From: Polaribacter sp.
Lineage (GTDB): Bacteria; Bacteroidota; Bacteroidia; Flavobacteriales; Flavobacteriaceae
Assembly: GCA_028343155.1 (NCBI GenBank)
Contig: JAOLXX010000010.1
Coordinates: 1 to 64,000, forward strand
DNA length: 64,000 bases
Direction: 5' to 3'
How positions within the stretch are numbered: the stretch's first letter is position 1; each line of letters opens with the position of its first letter. This document shows positions 47,187 through 57,163 of the stretch, piece by piece. The notes under the pieces were generated by a model that was not told the origin of the DNA, did no database searches, and saw nothing but the letters and a program-made list of their open reading frames with translations. The position numbers were made by a program, and so were the translations under genes.

Positions 47187-47543
47187 ATGAAATGTAAAAT
47201 TTGCAATAAACAAGTAAAAGGACGTAGCGATAAGAAATTTTGTTCCCAGCGTTGTAAAAATTATTACCACGTTAATTTACGAAAAGTAACTGCCATTGCT
47301 GTCAAAGAGATTGATATCATTTTGCACAGAAATCGATCCATATTATTAGAAGTCTTAGGAAAAAACCTGTTGCAGAAAAAAGTACCCCGAATACGCTTAG
47401 AAAAAAAGAAATTTAATTTTAAATACAATACTCATTGGCATGTGAATAGCAAAAATAAAACCCTTTTTTGGGTCTATGATTTTGGTTGGATGTCTTTTTC
47501 AGATGATGAAATATTGATCGTCAGAAAAAGAAACGTTTCCTAA
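47187..47543 (+). CDS. Small Zn-ribbon protein (DUF2116-like)
   Basis: 118 residues. Four cysteines in CKIC and CSQRC (positions 3, 6, 19, 23), with GRSDKKFCS between, form a zinc ribbon. A basic helical region and a C-terminal aromatic segment (TLFWVYDFGWMSF) follow. Related short proteins are widespread in Flavobacteriaceae and of unknown function. It is divergent from the integrase remnant with 131 bases between, and is closed by its own terminator. Confidence 0.72.
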   Translation: MKCKICNKQVKGRSDKKFCSQRCKNYYHVNLRKVTAIAVKEIDIILHRNRSILLEVLGKNLLQKKVPRIRLEKKKFNFKYNTHWHVNSKNKTLFWVYDFGWMSFSDDEILIVRKRNVS

Positions 47544-47548
47544 GATTT

Positions 47549-47585
47549 GCAACCAAGCTAATTGAAATGGTTGCTTGTTTTTAAA
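47549..47585 (+). terminator. Rho-independent terminator after the Zn-ribbon gene
   Basis: GCAACCA (47549-47555) pairs with TGGTTGC (47568-47574), followed by TTGTTTTT. Confidence 0.75.
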
Positions 47586-47667
47586 CCATTTTCAATAAAC
47601 TTCTTCTCTTTTAACTTCAATATCAAAAAACTCTAGAGAGGTAAGCGAGATTTTTTTTTGGTTTCGT

Positions 47668-50514
47668 TTAATGTGCTTCCAACCAATTCTCTCCAATTCC
47701 TATTTCTACATCCAATGGAACACACATTTTAAAAGCATTTTCCATTTCGTATTTTATGATGGGTTTGATGGTTTCTAATTCGTTCTTATGGATATCAAAA
47801 ACCAATTCATCATGCACTTGCAATAGCATTTTCGATTTGAAACCTTCTTTCTTAAAACGGTTGTGAATATGAATCATTGCGATCTTTATAATATCTGCTG
47901 CAGAACCTTGAATGGGCGCATTTACGGCATTCCTTTCGGCACCGTTTCTTACCATTGCATTTCTAGAATTGATATCTTTTAAATAACGACGCCTGTTTAA
48001 AATCGTTTCTACATATCCATGTTCTCTTGCAAAATCTACTTGCGCAGACATGTATGCTTTTAACTTTGGATAGGTTTCATAATAGGTATCGATCAATTCT
48101 TTGGCATCACTTCTGCTCAAATCAGTTTGATTGCTCAATCCAAAAGCAGAAACACCATAAATAATTCCGAAATTGACCGTTTTTGCATTACTTCTTTGCT
48201 CCCGAGTTACTTCTTCTAAAGGAACATTAAACACCCTTGAAGCCGTAGAAGCATGAATGTCTTCCCCGTTCTTAAATGCATTCATCATTGTTTCTTCTTC
48301 GCTCAAAGCCGCAATAATTCGCAATTCTATTTGGCTATAATCTGCCGCCAATAAAACATGATTTTTATCCCTTGGAACAAATGCTTTTCGAACCTCTCGT
48401 CCTCTGGCAGTTCGGATTGGAATGTTCTGTAAATTAGGGTTGTTAGAGCTCAGTCTTCCTGTTGCCGCAACCGCTTGCATATATTGGGTATGAATTCTTC
48501 CTGTTTTTGGATTTACTTCATTTGGTAGGGCGTCTACATAGGTGCTGAGTAATTTTTTGTACTGACGATATTCTTGAATATCTTGAATGATTTTATGTTC
48601 TTTTGATAGGTAAGATAAGATATCTTCTCCAGTGGCATATTGTCCCGTTTTTGTCTTTTTCGGTTTTTTAACCAATGCCATTTTTTCAAACAACACGATG
48701 CCCAGTTGTTTTGGGGAAGCAATATTAAATTCTTCTCCTGCTTGTTCGTAAATACTTTTTTCTAATCGGCTGATATCATCCGTTAACGCAACAGACAATT
48801 TGTTCAAAAAATCGGTATTTACATTAATCCCTTCAATTTCCATGGCGGTTAAAACAGCGACCAAGGGAGTTTCTATATCCTTAAAAAGACGGGTAACATT
48901 TCCGCTTTCTAATTCTTTGGTAAAATGTTCTTTTAATTGAAACGTAATATCTGCATCTTCTACAGCATATGCTGTTTGATCTGCAATGGGAACAGCTCGC
49001 ATAGAAAGCTGATTTTTCCCTTTCTTACCAAGTAACTCAGTAATAGCAACTGGTTGATAATTCAAATACGTTTCTGCCAAAATATCCATACCATGACGCA
49101 TATCTGCATTAATTAAATAATGCGCAATCATGGTGTCAAATAAGTTTCCTTTTACAGGCATATTATAGTTTGATAAAACCTTGATGTCGTACTTCAAATT
49201 ATGACCTATTTTTTCAATTTCACTTTCAAAAAAGGGTCTAAATTCTTCTAAAATGGCCTTCGTTTCTTCCTGGTCTTCTGGGAAGGAAACATAATATCCT
49301 TTCCCAACTTCATATGAAAAAGAAATACCAATCAATGCGACTTCCAATGCTTTTAAACCAGTCGTTTCAGTATCAAAACAAACCGCCGTTTGTTGCAGTA
49401 ACTTTTGTAAGAATAATTTTCTTGATAAAGGCGTGTCTATGTGTTGATAAAAATGGCGGGTATTTTTAATGTTTTTAAATCCCGAAGCGGTTGCTTCTTC
49501 AGAAATACTCCCTGCTCCTGGAGCAGCAAACAAATCAAATTGTCCTTCAGGTATTGCAGCTACTTTTTTTGGACTTCCAGTTGATTTTTCTTGAGAAGTA
49601 TTAGTTGCTGCATTTGTTTTCGCTGCATTTTCATCAGTAAAAGTTCGTAAGAAATTGGTCAATAAATTTCGAAATTCTAGATCATTAAAAATGGTGGTTA
49701 CCTTTTCAATATCTGGTTGGTCTAAGGTAAAATCACCTGCATTAAAAATGACCGGAACGTCCAACATGATTGTTGCTAGCTGCTTAGAAAGCAGACCTAA
49801 TTCTTTTGCTCCTTCAATTTTCTCTTTCATTTTCCCTTTTAGCTCATGCGTATTGGCCAATAAGTTTTCCATTGAACCGTAAGTGGCTAGGAATTTTTTT
49901 GCAGTTTTTTCTCCAACACCAGGTAGCCCTGGAATATTATCTGCAGAATCGCCCATCATCCCCAGAAAATCAATGACTTGTATTGGGTCTTTTACACCAA
50001 ATTTTTCTTGGACTTCTGGGATTCCCCAAATATCATAACCCCCTCCAAAACGGGGTTTGTACATAAAAATATTTTCGGAAACTAACTGAGCAAAATCTTT
50101 GTCAGGGGTAACCATAAAAGTTTTGTAGCCTTCTTTTTCTGCCTGTTTTGCTAGTGTGCCAATAACATCATCAGCCTCAAAACCAGTTTTTACCATAATA
50201 GGGATGTGCATGGCTTTCAAAATCTCTTGAATGTAGGGTACTGCCAATTTAATCGCTTCTGGAGTAGCATCTCTGTTGGCTTTGTAAGCTTCAAACATTT
50301 CTACTCTATCAACACTTCCGCCTTTGTCAAAACACACGGCTAAATGATCAGGTCTTTCCCGTTTTATGACATCCAATAATGAGTTCATAAAACCCATAAT
50401 TGCAGAGGTGTCTAACCCCTTAGAGTTGATTCTTGGGTTTTTTATAAAAGCGTAATATCCACGAAAAATTAATGCATAAGCATCCACTAAAAAAAGACTT
50501 TTTTTATCTAACAT
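47668..50514 (-). CDS. polA: DNA polymerase I
   Basis: Repair and Okazaki-fragment polymerase. 948 residues. 5' nuclease domain (~1-290, with DSADNIPGLPGVGEKTA), a short linker rich in Ala/Thr, an active-type 3'-5' exonuclease (CFDTETTGLKA near 375, NLKYDIKVL), and the polymerase domain (DYSQIELRIIA, KTVNFGIIYG, LLQVHDELVFD). All catalytic carboxylates of each domain can be seen. Monocistronic. Confidence 0.97.
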   Translation of the reverse strand: MLDKKSLFLVDAYALIFRGYYAFIKNPRINSKGLDTSAIMGFMNSLLDVIKRERPDHLAVCFDKGGSVDRVEMFEAYKANRDATPEAIKLAVPYIQEILKAMHIPIMVKTGFEADDVIGTLAKQAEKEGYKTFMVTPDKDFAQLVSENIFMYKPRFGGGYDIWGIPEVQEKFGVKDPIQVIDFLGMMGDSADNIPGLPGVGEKTAKKFLATYGSMENLLANTHELKGKMKEKIEGAKELGLLSKQLATIMLDVPVIFNAGDFTLDQPDIEKVTTIFNDLEFRNLLTNFLRTFTDENAAKTNAATNTSQEKSTGSPKKVAAIPEGQFDLFAAPGAGSISEEATASGFKNIKNTRHFYQHIDTPLSRKLFLQKLLQQTAVCFDTETTGLKALEVALIGISFSYEVGKGYYVSFPEDQEETKAILEEFRPFFESEIEKIGHNLKYDIKVLSNYNMPVKGNLFDTMIAHYLINADMRHGMDILAETYLNYQPVAITELLGKKGKNQLSMRAVPIADQTAYAVEDADITFQLKEHFTKELESGNVTRLFKDIETPLVAVLTAMEIEGINVNTDFLNKLSVALTDDISRLEKSIYEQAGEEFNIASPKQLGIVLFEKMALVKKPKKTKTGQYATGEDILSYLSKEHKIIQDIQEYRQYKKLLSTYVDALPNEVNPKTGRIHTQYMQAVAATGRLSSNNPNLQNIPIRTARGREVRKAFVPRDKNHVLLAADYSQIELRIIAALSEEETMMNAFKNGEDIHASTASRVFNVPLEEVTREQRSNAKTVNFGIIYGVSAFGLSNQTDLSRSDAKELIDTYYETYPKLKAYMSAQVDFAREHGYVETILNRRRYLKDINSRNAMVRNGAERNAVNAPIQGSAADIIKIAMIHIHNRFKKEGFKSKMLLQVHDELVFDIHKNELETIKPIIKYEMENAFKMCVPLDVEIGIGENWLEAH

Positions 50515-50636
50515 TTTATCTATTTATTCGTTTGAAATAAGGATAACTTTACCCTCTAAAAACACTCTTTTTAGAGATTTGAGAAAGGTACAAAACTTTA
50601 ACATCCTAATAAAATTCAATCGATATTTAAAAAAAC

Positions 50637-50644
50637 TATCTTTG
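50637..50644 (+). promoter_or_regulatory. Candidate -7 element (TATCTTTG) for the metallophosphoesterase gene
   Basis: TATCTTTG lies 21 bases before ATG 50666. No TTG at -33 spacing. Confidence 0.4.
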
Positions 50645-50665
50645 TAAACATTTTAAAATTTCATT

Positions 50666-51904
50666 ATGCCACGTTGGGTTTTTCCATTACTTATTTTAGC
50701 ATGTATAATTGTGCTTGTAGAATTATATACATTTCAAGCATTTAAAACAGTTTCAAAAAGTAAAATGGTGCGTTTTTCCTTTTTATTTCTAAGCATTGCA
50801 GTGTATCTTAATTTTTTTATTACCGTATTTACCTATTCTAGAAGTGATGGACAAACGCCTCAATTTCAAATGGCAATGGGTTTGTTGCTCACCATTTCTA
50901 TTCCTAAATTAATCGTTATAATGCTCCTTTTTGGTGAAGATGTGTACCGATGGATTTTAAAATTAATCACTGCTATTTCAAACGGAGAAAGAAAATCATT
51001 GGTCGGAAGAAGAAAATTTATTTCTCAAATTGCATTAGGGTTGGCAACCATCCCTTTTGCTGCTTTTATTTATGGGATTATTCAAGGAAAATACAATTAT
51101 AAAGTTTTAAAATATCAGTTAAGTTTTAAAGATTTGCCAGACGCTTTTGATGGGTATACAATTACGCAAATTTCTGACATTCATTCGGGAAGTTTTACCA
51201 ACAAAGAGAAAATACAATATGGAGTCGATTTAATCAACGAACAAAAATCGGATCTCCTTGTTTTCACAGGTGATATAGTAAATAATAAAGCCAACGAAAT
51301 GGACGATTGGATTGAAATGTTTTCTCATTTAAAGGCCAAAGAAGGGAAATTTTCAATTCTTGGAAATCATGATTATGGAGATTATATGGATTGGAAAAAT
51401 CCGCAAGATAAAAAGGATAATTTTCAAGCAGTAAAAGAAATTCATAAAAAAATAGGTTTCGATTTACTGTTAGATGAGCACAGATATTTAGAAAAAGACG
51501 GACAAAAAATAGCCCTTTTAGGTGTCGAAAATTGGGGAAAAGGATTCAATCAGGCTGGAGATTTAGAAAAAGCTTCGGCAAACATTCAAAAAGAAGATTT
51601 TAAAATTTTAATGACCCATGATCCAAGTCATTGGGAATACAAAGTAAAAACAGCCGATTTCAATTATCATTTAACATTGAGTGGGCATACTCATGGATTG
51701 CAAATGGGAATAGAAATCCCTGGTTGGTTGAAGTGGAGTCCTTCAAAATATGTTTACAAACAATGGGCAGGATTGTATGAAGAATTTGGAAGGTTTATAA
51801 ACGTGAATCGTGGTTTTGGGTATCATGCATTTCCTGGTCGTGTAGGGATTTGGCCAGAAATAACAGTGATTGAATTGAAAAAACCTCATAATCAACTTGT
51901 TTAA
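50666..51904 (+). CDS. Membrane-anchored metallophosphoesterase
   Basis: 412 residues. Four N-terminal hydrophobic segments (~1-145) precede a calcineurin-like phosphoesterase domain with the metal motifs DIHSG, GDIVNN, GNHDYGDY and GHTHGLQMG. All ligand positions are kept. The family includes YkuE-like UDP-diacylglucosamine hydrolases and unrelated phosphodiesterases, so the substrate is open. Confidence 0.88.
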   Translation: MPRWVFPLLILACIIVLVELYTFQAFKTVSKSKMVRFSFLFLSIAVYLNFFITVFTYSRSDGQTPQFQMAMGLLLTISIPKLIVIMLLFGEDVYRWILKLITAISNGERKSLVGRRKFISQIALGLATIPFAAFIYGIIQGKYNYKVLKYQLSFKDLPDAFDGYTITQISDIHSGSFTNKEKIQYGVDLINEQKSDLLVFTGDIVNNKANEMDDWIEMFSHLKAKEGKFSILGNHDYGDYMDWKNPQDKKDNFQAVKEIHKKIGFDLLLDEHRYLEKDGQKIALLGVENWGKGFNQAGDLEKASANIQKEDFKILMTHDPSHWEYKVKTADFNYHLTLSGHTHGLQMGIEIPGWLKWSPSKYVYKQWAGLYEEFGRFINVNRGFGYHAFPGRVGIWPEITVIELKKPHNQLV

Positions 51905-51924
51905 AATACTTTTATTTATATTTG
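51897..51924 (+). promoter_or_regulatory. Promoter of the thioredoxin-fold gene
   Basis: TTG (51897-51899), 17-base spacer, TATATTTG (51917-51924), overlapping the stop region of the preceding gene. Confidence 0.55.
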
Positions 51925-51976
51925 TTAATGAATCAATAACATTTTTTTCACAGTTTTCCCCCATAAACTTTATACT

Positions 51977-52270
51977 ATGGCAAAATTTGGTGACTTAATT
52001 AATGTACAAAGACCTCTTCTAATCAATTTTTATTCCGATTGGAATGCTACTGAAAACAACATAGATATCTTAAGAGATGTTGCAGCTGCTTTGGGAGAAA
52101 GTGCCAAAGTAATCAAGATAGATATAAAAAAGAATGAAATGTTAGCAGTTGCTTTACGTGTAAAAGGAAATCCTACTTTTATGATTTATAAAGATGGCGA
52201 AATGAAATGGCGCCAAACAGGATTTAAAGATGCTGACACCTTGATTGATTTGCTGCAACAATACATTTAG
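51977..52270 (+). CDS. Thioredoxin-fold protein lacking the CxxC active site
   Basis: 97 residues of thioredoxin fold with INFYSDW before the active site and cis-Pro GNPTFMIYKDG after. The expected WCxxC reads DWNATE, so both cysteines are gone. Such proteins cannot act as disulfide oxidoreductases and usually serve as binding or regulatory modules. It is cytoplasmic by lack of a signal sequence. It has its own promoter. Confidence 0.85.
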   Translation: MAKFGDLINVQRPLLINFYSDWNATENNIDILRDVAAALGESAKVIKIDIKKNEMLAVALRVKGNPTFMIYKDGEMKWRQTGFKDADTLIDLLQQYI

Positions 52271-52350
52271 CTTCGTACCAATTTTTATATCGCCTTAAAA
52301 AACACCCCGTATATTTTGAGAAAATTCTCATGACAACAAGTGGCATTTTT

Positions 52351-52379
52351 TAAAAATTAGGTTTTGATTAAAACCTAAT
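52351..52379 (-). terminator. Rho-independent terminator of the DUF2723 gene
   Basis: Perfect 10-bp inverted repeat (52356-52365 and 52370-52379) overlapping the stop codon, followed on the minus strand by TTTTT. Confidence 0.8.
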
Positions 52380-55300
52380 CTTCTTCTGGAATAAGATAAT
52401 CAAACAACTTTATAATGCCAATAAATTCCTCTTCTAAACTCTCTAAATATTCTTTATCAACGTCTCCTTTTTCAGCTTGACTGATAATATTTCGGTACAT
52501 GTATAAGTTCGTATCGATATCATCAAAAACAAGTTCAGTGTCATTTTTAGAAAAGGTGCTTAGCCAAAGTAATTTTTCTTTAAATAAATTGATAAGTGTT
52601 CTAGAAGTTTTTCTTGCTTTTTGGGTGTCTTTTAAACGGTAATATGCTTCTGGGTACCCTAAAGACAAACTGTAGTGGTCAAAGTCTTTAATTGACATCT
52701 TTTCCAAAGACAAATCTAAAACTTCTAAAGCTTTTGCAGTATCTCCTTTTTTAGCAAAAGCTTCAGACAACCGCAACAAAGCATTACGCATAGAAATTGA
52801 ATTTCTTTTCGTTTGTTCGTCCAGATAAATTTCACCATCATTGATGTTTCTCCAATTCCATTTCTGAATATTAGCATACATTTTTTCGGGATCAATTCTT
52901 CCCATATCAAACAAACTCTTTTTACCAATTGTTGTCTTAATAGGTACTAATTTATAGGCCAAACCATCTAACTGTAAATAGTCCTTTAACCAAATATATT
53001 CTTCATCCGCATTTGCACCACCAGTAAAATATATAGGTCTTTCCCAATTATTATTGGCAAGAAGATCTAACATTAAAATTCTATTTTTAAATAAGGCCCT
53101 ATCGTCAATTTCGATATCAATATAAGGAACAATTTTGTCGGCATCTTTGAGTGCTACAATTCCGTTTTCTAATACCTTTTGTTTGTTTACTGGAATTCGA
53201 ATTTTATTGGTTGGATAAAACTTTTCTTTTATATTATTTTCTGTTTCGATATAGGTAGCATCACTTTCCGAAGCAATCCAACGCATTAAGTTTTTAATAG
53301 TCATTACAGAATCTTTAAATCGCGGATGGTCTATCGAATAAGCAACATCTAGCGTACCGTATTTGTATTGATCGTGTTTTAATTGCGACGGAATAGGAGG
53401 CGCCTCATACGTGGCGCGTTTCATTTGATCGATGTACCAGTCGGTTGCGAAAAGGGAGGTGTTTACCAACTTAATATCGGTTCTAATTTCTTCAACTTCT
53501 TGCATGTACCAGAGCGGAAAGGTATCATTATCGCCAATGGTAAACATGATGGCATTTTTATCACAACTTTCTAAATAAGCTTGCGCATTTAAATGGGTTG
53601 TGTACCTGTTGGATCGATCATGATCATCCCAGTTTTGCGAGGCCATCAGAGTAGGTACTGCTAAAAGTGAGACGATAGAAACAGCAAATGCTACGGTTTT
53701 TTTATTGGCAAAACTCTTCAAATATTCATACAATGCAAGTACTCCAAAGCCAATCCAAATGGCAAAAATGTAAAAACTTCCTACAATTGCGTAATCACGT
53801 TCTCTGGGTTCAAAAGGTTTTGGATTTGTATAAAAGATGATGGCAAAGCCTGTAAAAGCAAAAAATATAAATAGTGTAAAGAAGTTTTCTTTGTCCCATT
53901 TTATTTGAAATAGCAAACCAATAATTCCTATAATTAAGGGTAAAAAGTAGTATTTATTTCTTCCTTTATTTTCTGATACTTGCGCTGGAAGATATTTTTG
54001 AGATCCCAATCTTACTTCATCCACAAAAGGAATTCCACTAATCCAATTCCCATTAAAAAGATCCAAACGTCCTTGAACATCATTTTGTCTTCCAACAAAA
54101 TTCCACATAAAATAACGCCCATACATATAGCCAAATTGATAACTCATCATGAAGCGTATGTTTTCTGAAAAGGTAGGTCTTCGTTTGCTTTTTTGGGGAA
54201 TTCCAGCAATTGATTTATACATTTTTTCGGAAGCAGGATTTACCATCCTTGGTATAAACCCTTTGTGTTTGTCAGACCAATTTGGCATGACGTTTTTGTA
54301 GTTATTTACAATTTCATACTTGCCATTCCTTTTCTCATACTTTGGCTTATCATCCTTATAAGGGTTGCTAGCGTCTTGTTCTCTTTCAAAAGAATTAGAA
54401 TAATATGTATCATAGAAAACATTGGCATCTCCATATTGTTCACGTTCATAGTAGGCTAATAATTCACGTGCACTTGAAGGATCGTTTTCATTAATTGTGG
54501 TGTTGGCATTGGCTCTAATTGGCAACATCATCCAAGATGAAAAACCAATCATGATAAATAATACAGAGAGAATTAAAGTGTTTGCGTTTACATTATTCTT
54601 TTTGAGCGTAAAATTTAGTCCGAAGTAAAATAAAGCGACCAAGATAAGTGCAGCAATAATACTTCCAGAATTATAAGGCATTCCTATAGAATTGATAAAA
54701 AATAATTCTGAGGCACTAAAGAATTTTAATGTAAAAGGAAATAAAAATTTAAAGACAAACATTAAAATTACAACAGAAATTATAGTAGCAATTGCTGTTG
54801 TCTTGAGATTGATTTCTTTAAAGGTTTTAAAGAAATACAAGAGTACAATTGCAGGAATAACTAATAAGGATAATATATGGACTCCAAATGATAAACCGAC
54901 CACAAAACTGATTAAAATCAACCATTTATTTCCTCTAGGAGTCTGTATTTCACTTTCCCATTTTAACCCAAGCCAAAATAACAACGCCATTAAAAATGAG
55001 GACATTGCATATACTTCTCCTTCCACAGCGCTAAACCAAAAACTATCAGAAAAGGTGTAAGAGAGAGCCCCTACAATACTACTTCCTAAAATTGCAATGT
55101 ATTTTCCTTCAGAAATTTCACCGCTTTTTAAGGCGAGTTTTTTGGCCAAATTAGTAATGGTCCAAAACATAAATAAAATGGTAAATGCACTTGCTAAAGC
55201 CGACATAAAGTTGACCATTTTAGCAATTTGATCAACGCTAGAGGTAAACATTGCAAAAAAAGCACCCAACATTTGAAACAAAGGCGCTCCTGGAGGATGC

Positions 55301-55452
55301 CCAATCTCTAATTTAACAGAGGTGGAAATATATTCTCCACAATCCCAAGCACTCACTGTGGGTTCTATGGTTAAAGAATAGGTTGTTAAAGCAATGGCAA
55401 ATGTAGCCCATCCTAGGATGATGTTCCATTTTTTAAAGTTTGCTGATGTCAT
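52375..55452 (-). CDS. DUF2723 multi-spanning membrane protein, probable protein O-glycosyltransferase
   Basis: 1025 residues. The N-terminal half carries about a dozen membrane helices and the DUF2723 signature EPTVSAWDCGEYISTSVKLE followed by GHPPGAPLFQM, typical of GT-C-type glycosyltransferases (acidic residues in the first outer loop). The C-terminal ~450 residues are soluble, ending in TPR-like helices. In Bacteroidota the family is annotated as putative O-mannosyltransferase-like, but the donor and acceptor are not established. Confidence 0.84.
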   Translation of the reverse strand: MTSANFKKWNIILGWATFAIALTTYSLTIEPTVSAWDCGEYISTSVKLEIGHPPGAPLFQMLGAFFAMFTSSVDQIAKMVNFMSALASAFTILFMFWTITNLAKKLALKSGEISEGKYIAILGSSIVGALSYTFSDSFWFSAVEGEVYAMSSFLMALLFWLGLKWESEIQTPRGNKWLILISFVVGLSFGVHILSLLVIPAIVLLYFFKTFKEINLKTTAIATIISVVILMFVFKFLFPFTLKFFSASELFFINSIGMPYNSGSIIAALILVALFYFGLNFTLKKNNVNANTLILSVLFIMIGFSSWMMLPIRANANTTINENDPSSARELLAYYEREQYGDANVFYDTYYSNSFEREQDASNPYKDDKPKYEKRNGKYEIVNNYKNVMPNWSDKHKGFIPRMVNPASEKMYKSIAGIPQKSKRRPTFSENIRFMMSYQFGYMYGRYFMWNFVGRQNDVQGRLDLFNGNWISGIPFVDEVRLGSQKYLPAQVSENKGRNKYYFLPLIIGIIGLLFQIKWDKENFFTLFIFFAFTGFAIIFYTNPKPFEPRERDYAIVGSFYIFAIWIGFGVLALYEYLKSFANKKTVAFAVSIVSLLAVPTLMASQNWDDHDRSNRYTTHLNAQAYLESCDKNAIMFTIGDNDTFPLWYMQEVEEIRTDIKLVNTSLFATDWYIDQMKRATYEAPPIPSQLKHDQYKYGTLDVAYSIDHPRFKDSVMTIKNLMRWIASESDATYIETENNIKEKFYPTNKIRIPVNKQKVLENGIVALKDADKIVPYIDIEIDDRALFKNRILMLDLLANNNWERPIYFTGGANADEEYIWLKDYLQLDGLAYKLVPIKTTIGKKSLFDMGRIDPEKMYANIQKWNWRNINDGEIYLDEQTKRNSISMRNALLRLSEAFAKKGDTAKALEVLDLSLEKMSIKDFDHYSLSLGYPEAYYRLKDTQKARKTSRTLINLFKEKLLWLSTFSKNDTELVFDDIDTNLYMYRNIISQAEKGDVDKEYLESLEEEFIGIIKLFDYLIPEED

Positions 55453-55574
55453 AGTTGTTTCCTTATGTATGGCTAATTTACTAATAAATATGAATAAAAT
55501 TAGTTGAGATTTGCTTTTATAAACGACAAATTAATCACAAATGTTTGTTAAGGTTAAAAATTATCAAAAAATGT

Positions 55575-55604
55575 TTGTGGATTTAAAACTTTCGGTTAAA
55601 TTTG
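55575..55604 (+). promoter_or_regulatory. Promoter of tRNA-Gln
   Basis: TTG (55575-55577), 19-base spacer, TAAATTTG (55597-55604), 18 bases before the mature tRNA end. Full match to the Bacteroidota consensus. Confidence 0.75.
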
Positions 55605-55622
55605 CACCCGCATAAAAAGCAT

Positions 55623-55694
55623 TGGCCTATGGTGTAATTGGTAACACACCGGTTTTTGGTACCGACATTCAAGGTTCGAGTCCTTGTAGGCCAA
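55623..55694 (+). tRNA. tRNA-Gln (anticodon TTG)
   Basis: 72 bases without an encoded CCA. Acceptor TGGCCTA (55623-55629) pairs with TAGGCCA (55687-55693), discriminator A. The D arm is GTGT...ACAC, the anticodon loop TTTTGGT holds TTG, and the T arm is CAAGG-TTCGAGT-CCTTG. The outermost pair of the anticodon stem is a C-A mismatch; the rest is regular. Confidence 0.95.
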
Positions 55695-55697
55695 CAA

Positions 55698-55739
55698 AAA
55701 ACCCTCATAATCATTCGATTTTGAGGGTTTTATTTTTTT
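55698..55739. terminator. Terminator after tRNA-Gln, possibly bidirectional with thrC
   Basis: AAAACCCTCA (55698-55707) pairs with TGAGGGTTTT (55722-55731), followed by ATTTTTTT on the plus strand. The minus strand also has a T-run, so it can end the convergent thrABC transcript. Confidence 0.88.
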
Positions 55740-55804
55740 ACAGGTGTCGTTTTGTCTAATCACCCTCCTTCAATAAATAAATTAAGACAATTTATTTTTA
55801 CTGC

Positions 55805-57088
55805 CTACTTCATTAAGAATGCTTTCAAGTCTTCGTAATTTGCTGCTTGAATCGCCACTTTTTTATTGTTGATGACTTTCTGAATTTGTGCAGGAATTTC
55901 AACTTTTACAGGCAAAGTAGCTTCCACAACATCTAAAAATTTTACCGGATGAGCCGTTTCAAGAAAAACACCAAACTCGGTTTCTTTTAGTCCGTGTTTT
56001 TTTAATCCCAAATACCCAACAGCCCCATGCGGATCGGCAACATAACCAGAATTAGTGTAGATTTTTTTCATCGTTTTACGTGTTTCTTCATCTGAAAAAC
56101 TATAAGAAGAAAAAGCGCTTTTCAAAGTTTCTAAATCGTTGTTAAACAATTCTTGTATTCTGATAAAGTTACTTGGATTCCCAACGTCCATCGCATTAGA
56201 AATCGTTGTTTTTGATGGTTTTGGAGTGTAAATTCCATTCACTAAATAATTAGGAACCGTATCATTTATATTTGTAGAAGCAATAAAATGTTTAATAGGC
56301 AAGCCTAGTTTTTGTGCCATAACTCCGGCACAAATATTTCCAAAATTTCCACTAGGAACAGAGAAAGTCAACGCTTTATGTTGTTTGTGTAATTCTTTAT
56401 AGGCAAAGAAAAAATAGAACATTTGTGGCAACCAACGCGCAACGTTTATAGAATTTGCTGAGGTTAGTTTTTTAGTGATTTCTTGATCCAAAAAAGCAGT
56501 TTTCACCATTTCTTGACAATCATCAAAAACACCATCTACTTCTAAAGCTGTAATATTCTGGCCTAAAGTTGTTAGTTGTTTTTCTTGAATATCACTTACT
56601 TTTCCTGAGGGATATAAAATAACAACATTTACTCCCTTAGCACCTAAAAAACCATTTGCAACAGCACCTCCCGTGTCTCCAGATGTGGCAACTAAAACCG
56701 TAATATCTTCCGTATTTCCTTGGTTAAAATATTCTAAACATTGTGCCATAAATTTTGCACCAACATCTTTAAAAGCCATTGTTGGTCCATGAAATAATTC
56801 CAAAGAAGCAATATTATCATCTACTTTTACCAAAGGAAAATCAAAAGAAACAGTAGCTGCAATAATCTCTTTTAATTTTTCTGTAGGAATTTCGTTACCT
56901 ACAAATTGTTTGATTACTTCATAGGCAATTTCATGATTTGTATAGTCAGAAATATTTTCAATAAAGTCTTTAGAGAGTTGGGTAATATTGTCAGGAAAAT
57001 AAATTCCCCTGTCTTTTGCCAATCCTTGAACAACGGCGTTTTTAAAACTTGTTTTTGGTGATTTATGGTGTAAACTGTAATAGTTCAT
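55805..57088 (-). CDS. thrC: Threonine synthase
   Basis: PLP enzyme converting phosphohomoserine to threonine. 427 residues from ATG 57088 (MNYYSLHHKSPKTSF); the frame extends 19 residues upstream into the spacer repeat and is rejected. PLP lysine Lys107 in FHGPTMAFKDVG. SGDTGGAVA and PSGNFGNICAG bind the cofactor phosphate. Last gene of thrABC. Confidence 0.95.
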   Translation of the reverse strand: MNYYSLHHKSPKTSFKNAVVQGLAKDRGIYFPDNITQLSKDFIENISDYTNHEIAYEVIKQFVGNEIPTEKLKEIIAATVSFDFPLVKVDDNIASLELFHGPTMAFKDVGAKFMAQCLEYFNQGNTEDITVLVATSGDTGGAVANGFLGAKGVNVVILYPSGKVSDIQEKQLTTLGQNITALEVDGVFDDCQEMVKTAFLDQEITKKLTSANSINVARWLPQMFYFFFAYKELHKQHKALTFSVPSGNFGNICAGVMAQKLGLPIKHFIASTNINDTVPNYLVNGIYTPKPSKTTISNAMDVGNPSNFIRIQELFNNDLETLKSAFSSYSFSDEETRKTMKKIYTNSGYVADPHGAVGYLGLKKHGLKETEFGVFLETAHPVKFLDVVEATLPVKVEIPAQIQKVINNKKVAIQAANYEDLKAFLMK

Positions 57089-57106
57089 TATTATGGTTTT
57101 GGTTAA

Positions 57107-57124
57107 TAGTTTTTGGTTTTTAGT
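57107..57124. repeat. Short spacer repeat between thrB and thrC
   Basis: TAGTTTTTGGTTTTTAGT, 17 of 18 identical to 58114-58131 in the thrA-thrB spacer. Confidence 0.6.
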
Positions 57125-57163
57125 AGCGGAGTAACCCAGCAACAATTAACCAAAAAGCAACAA

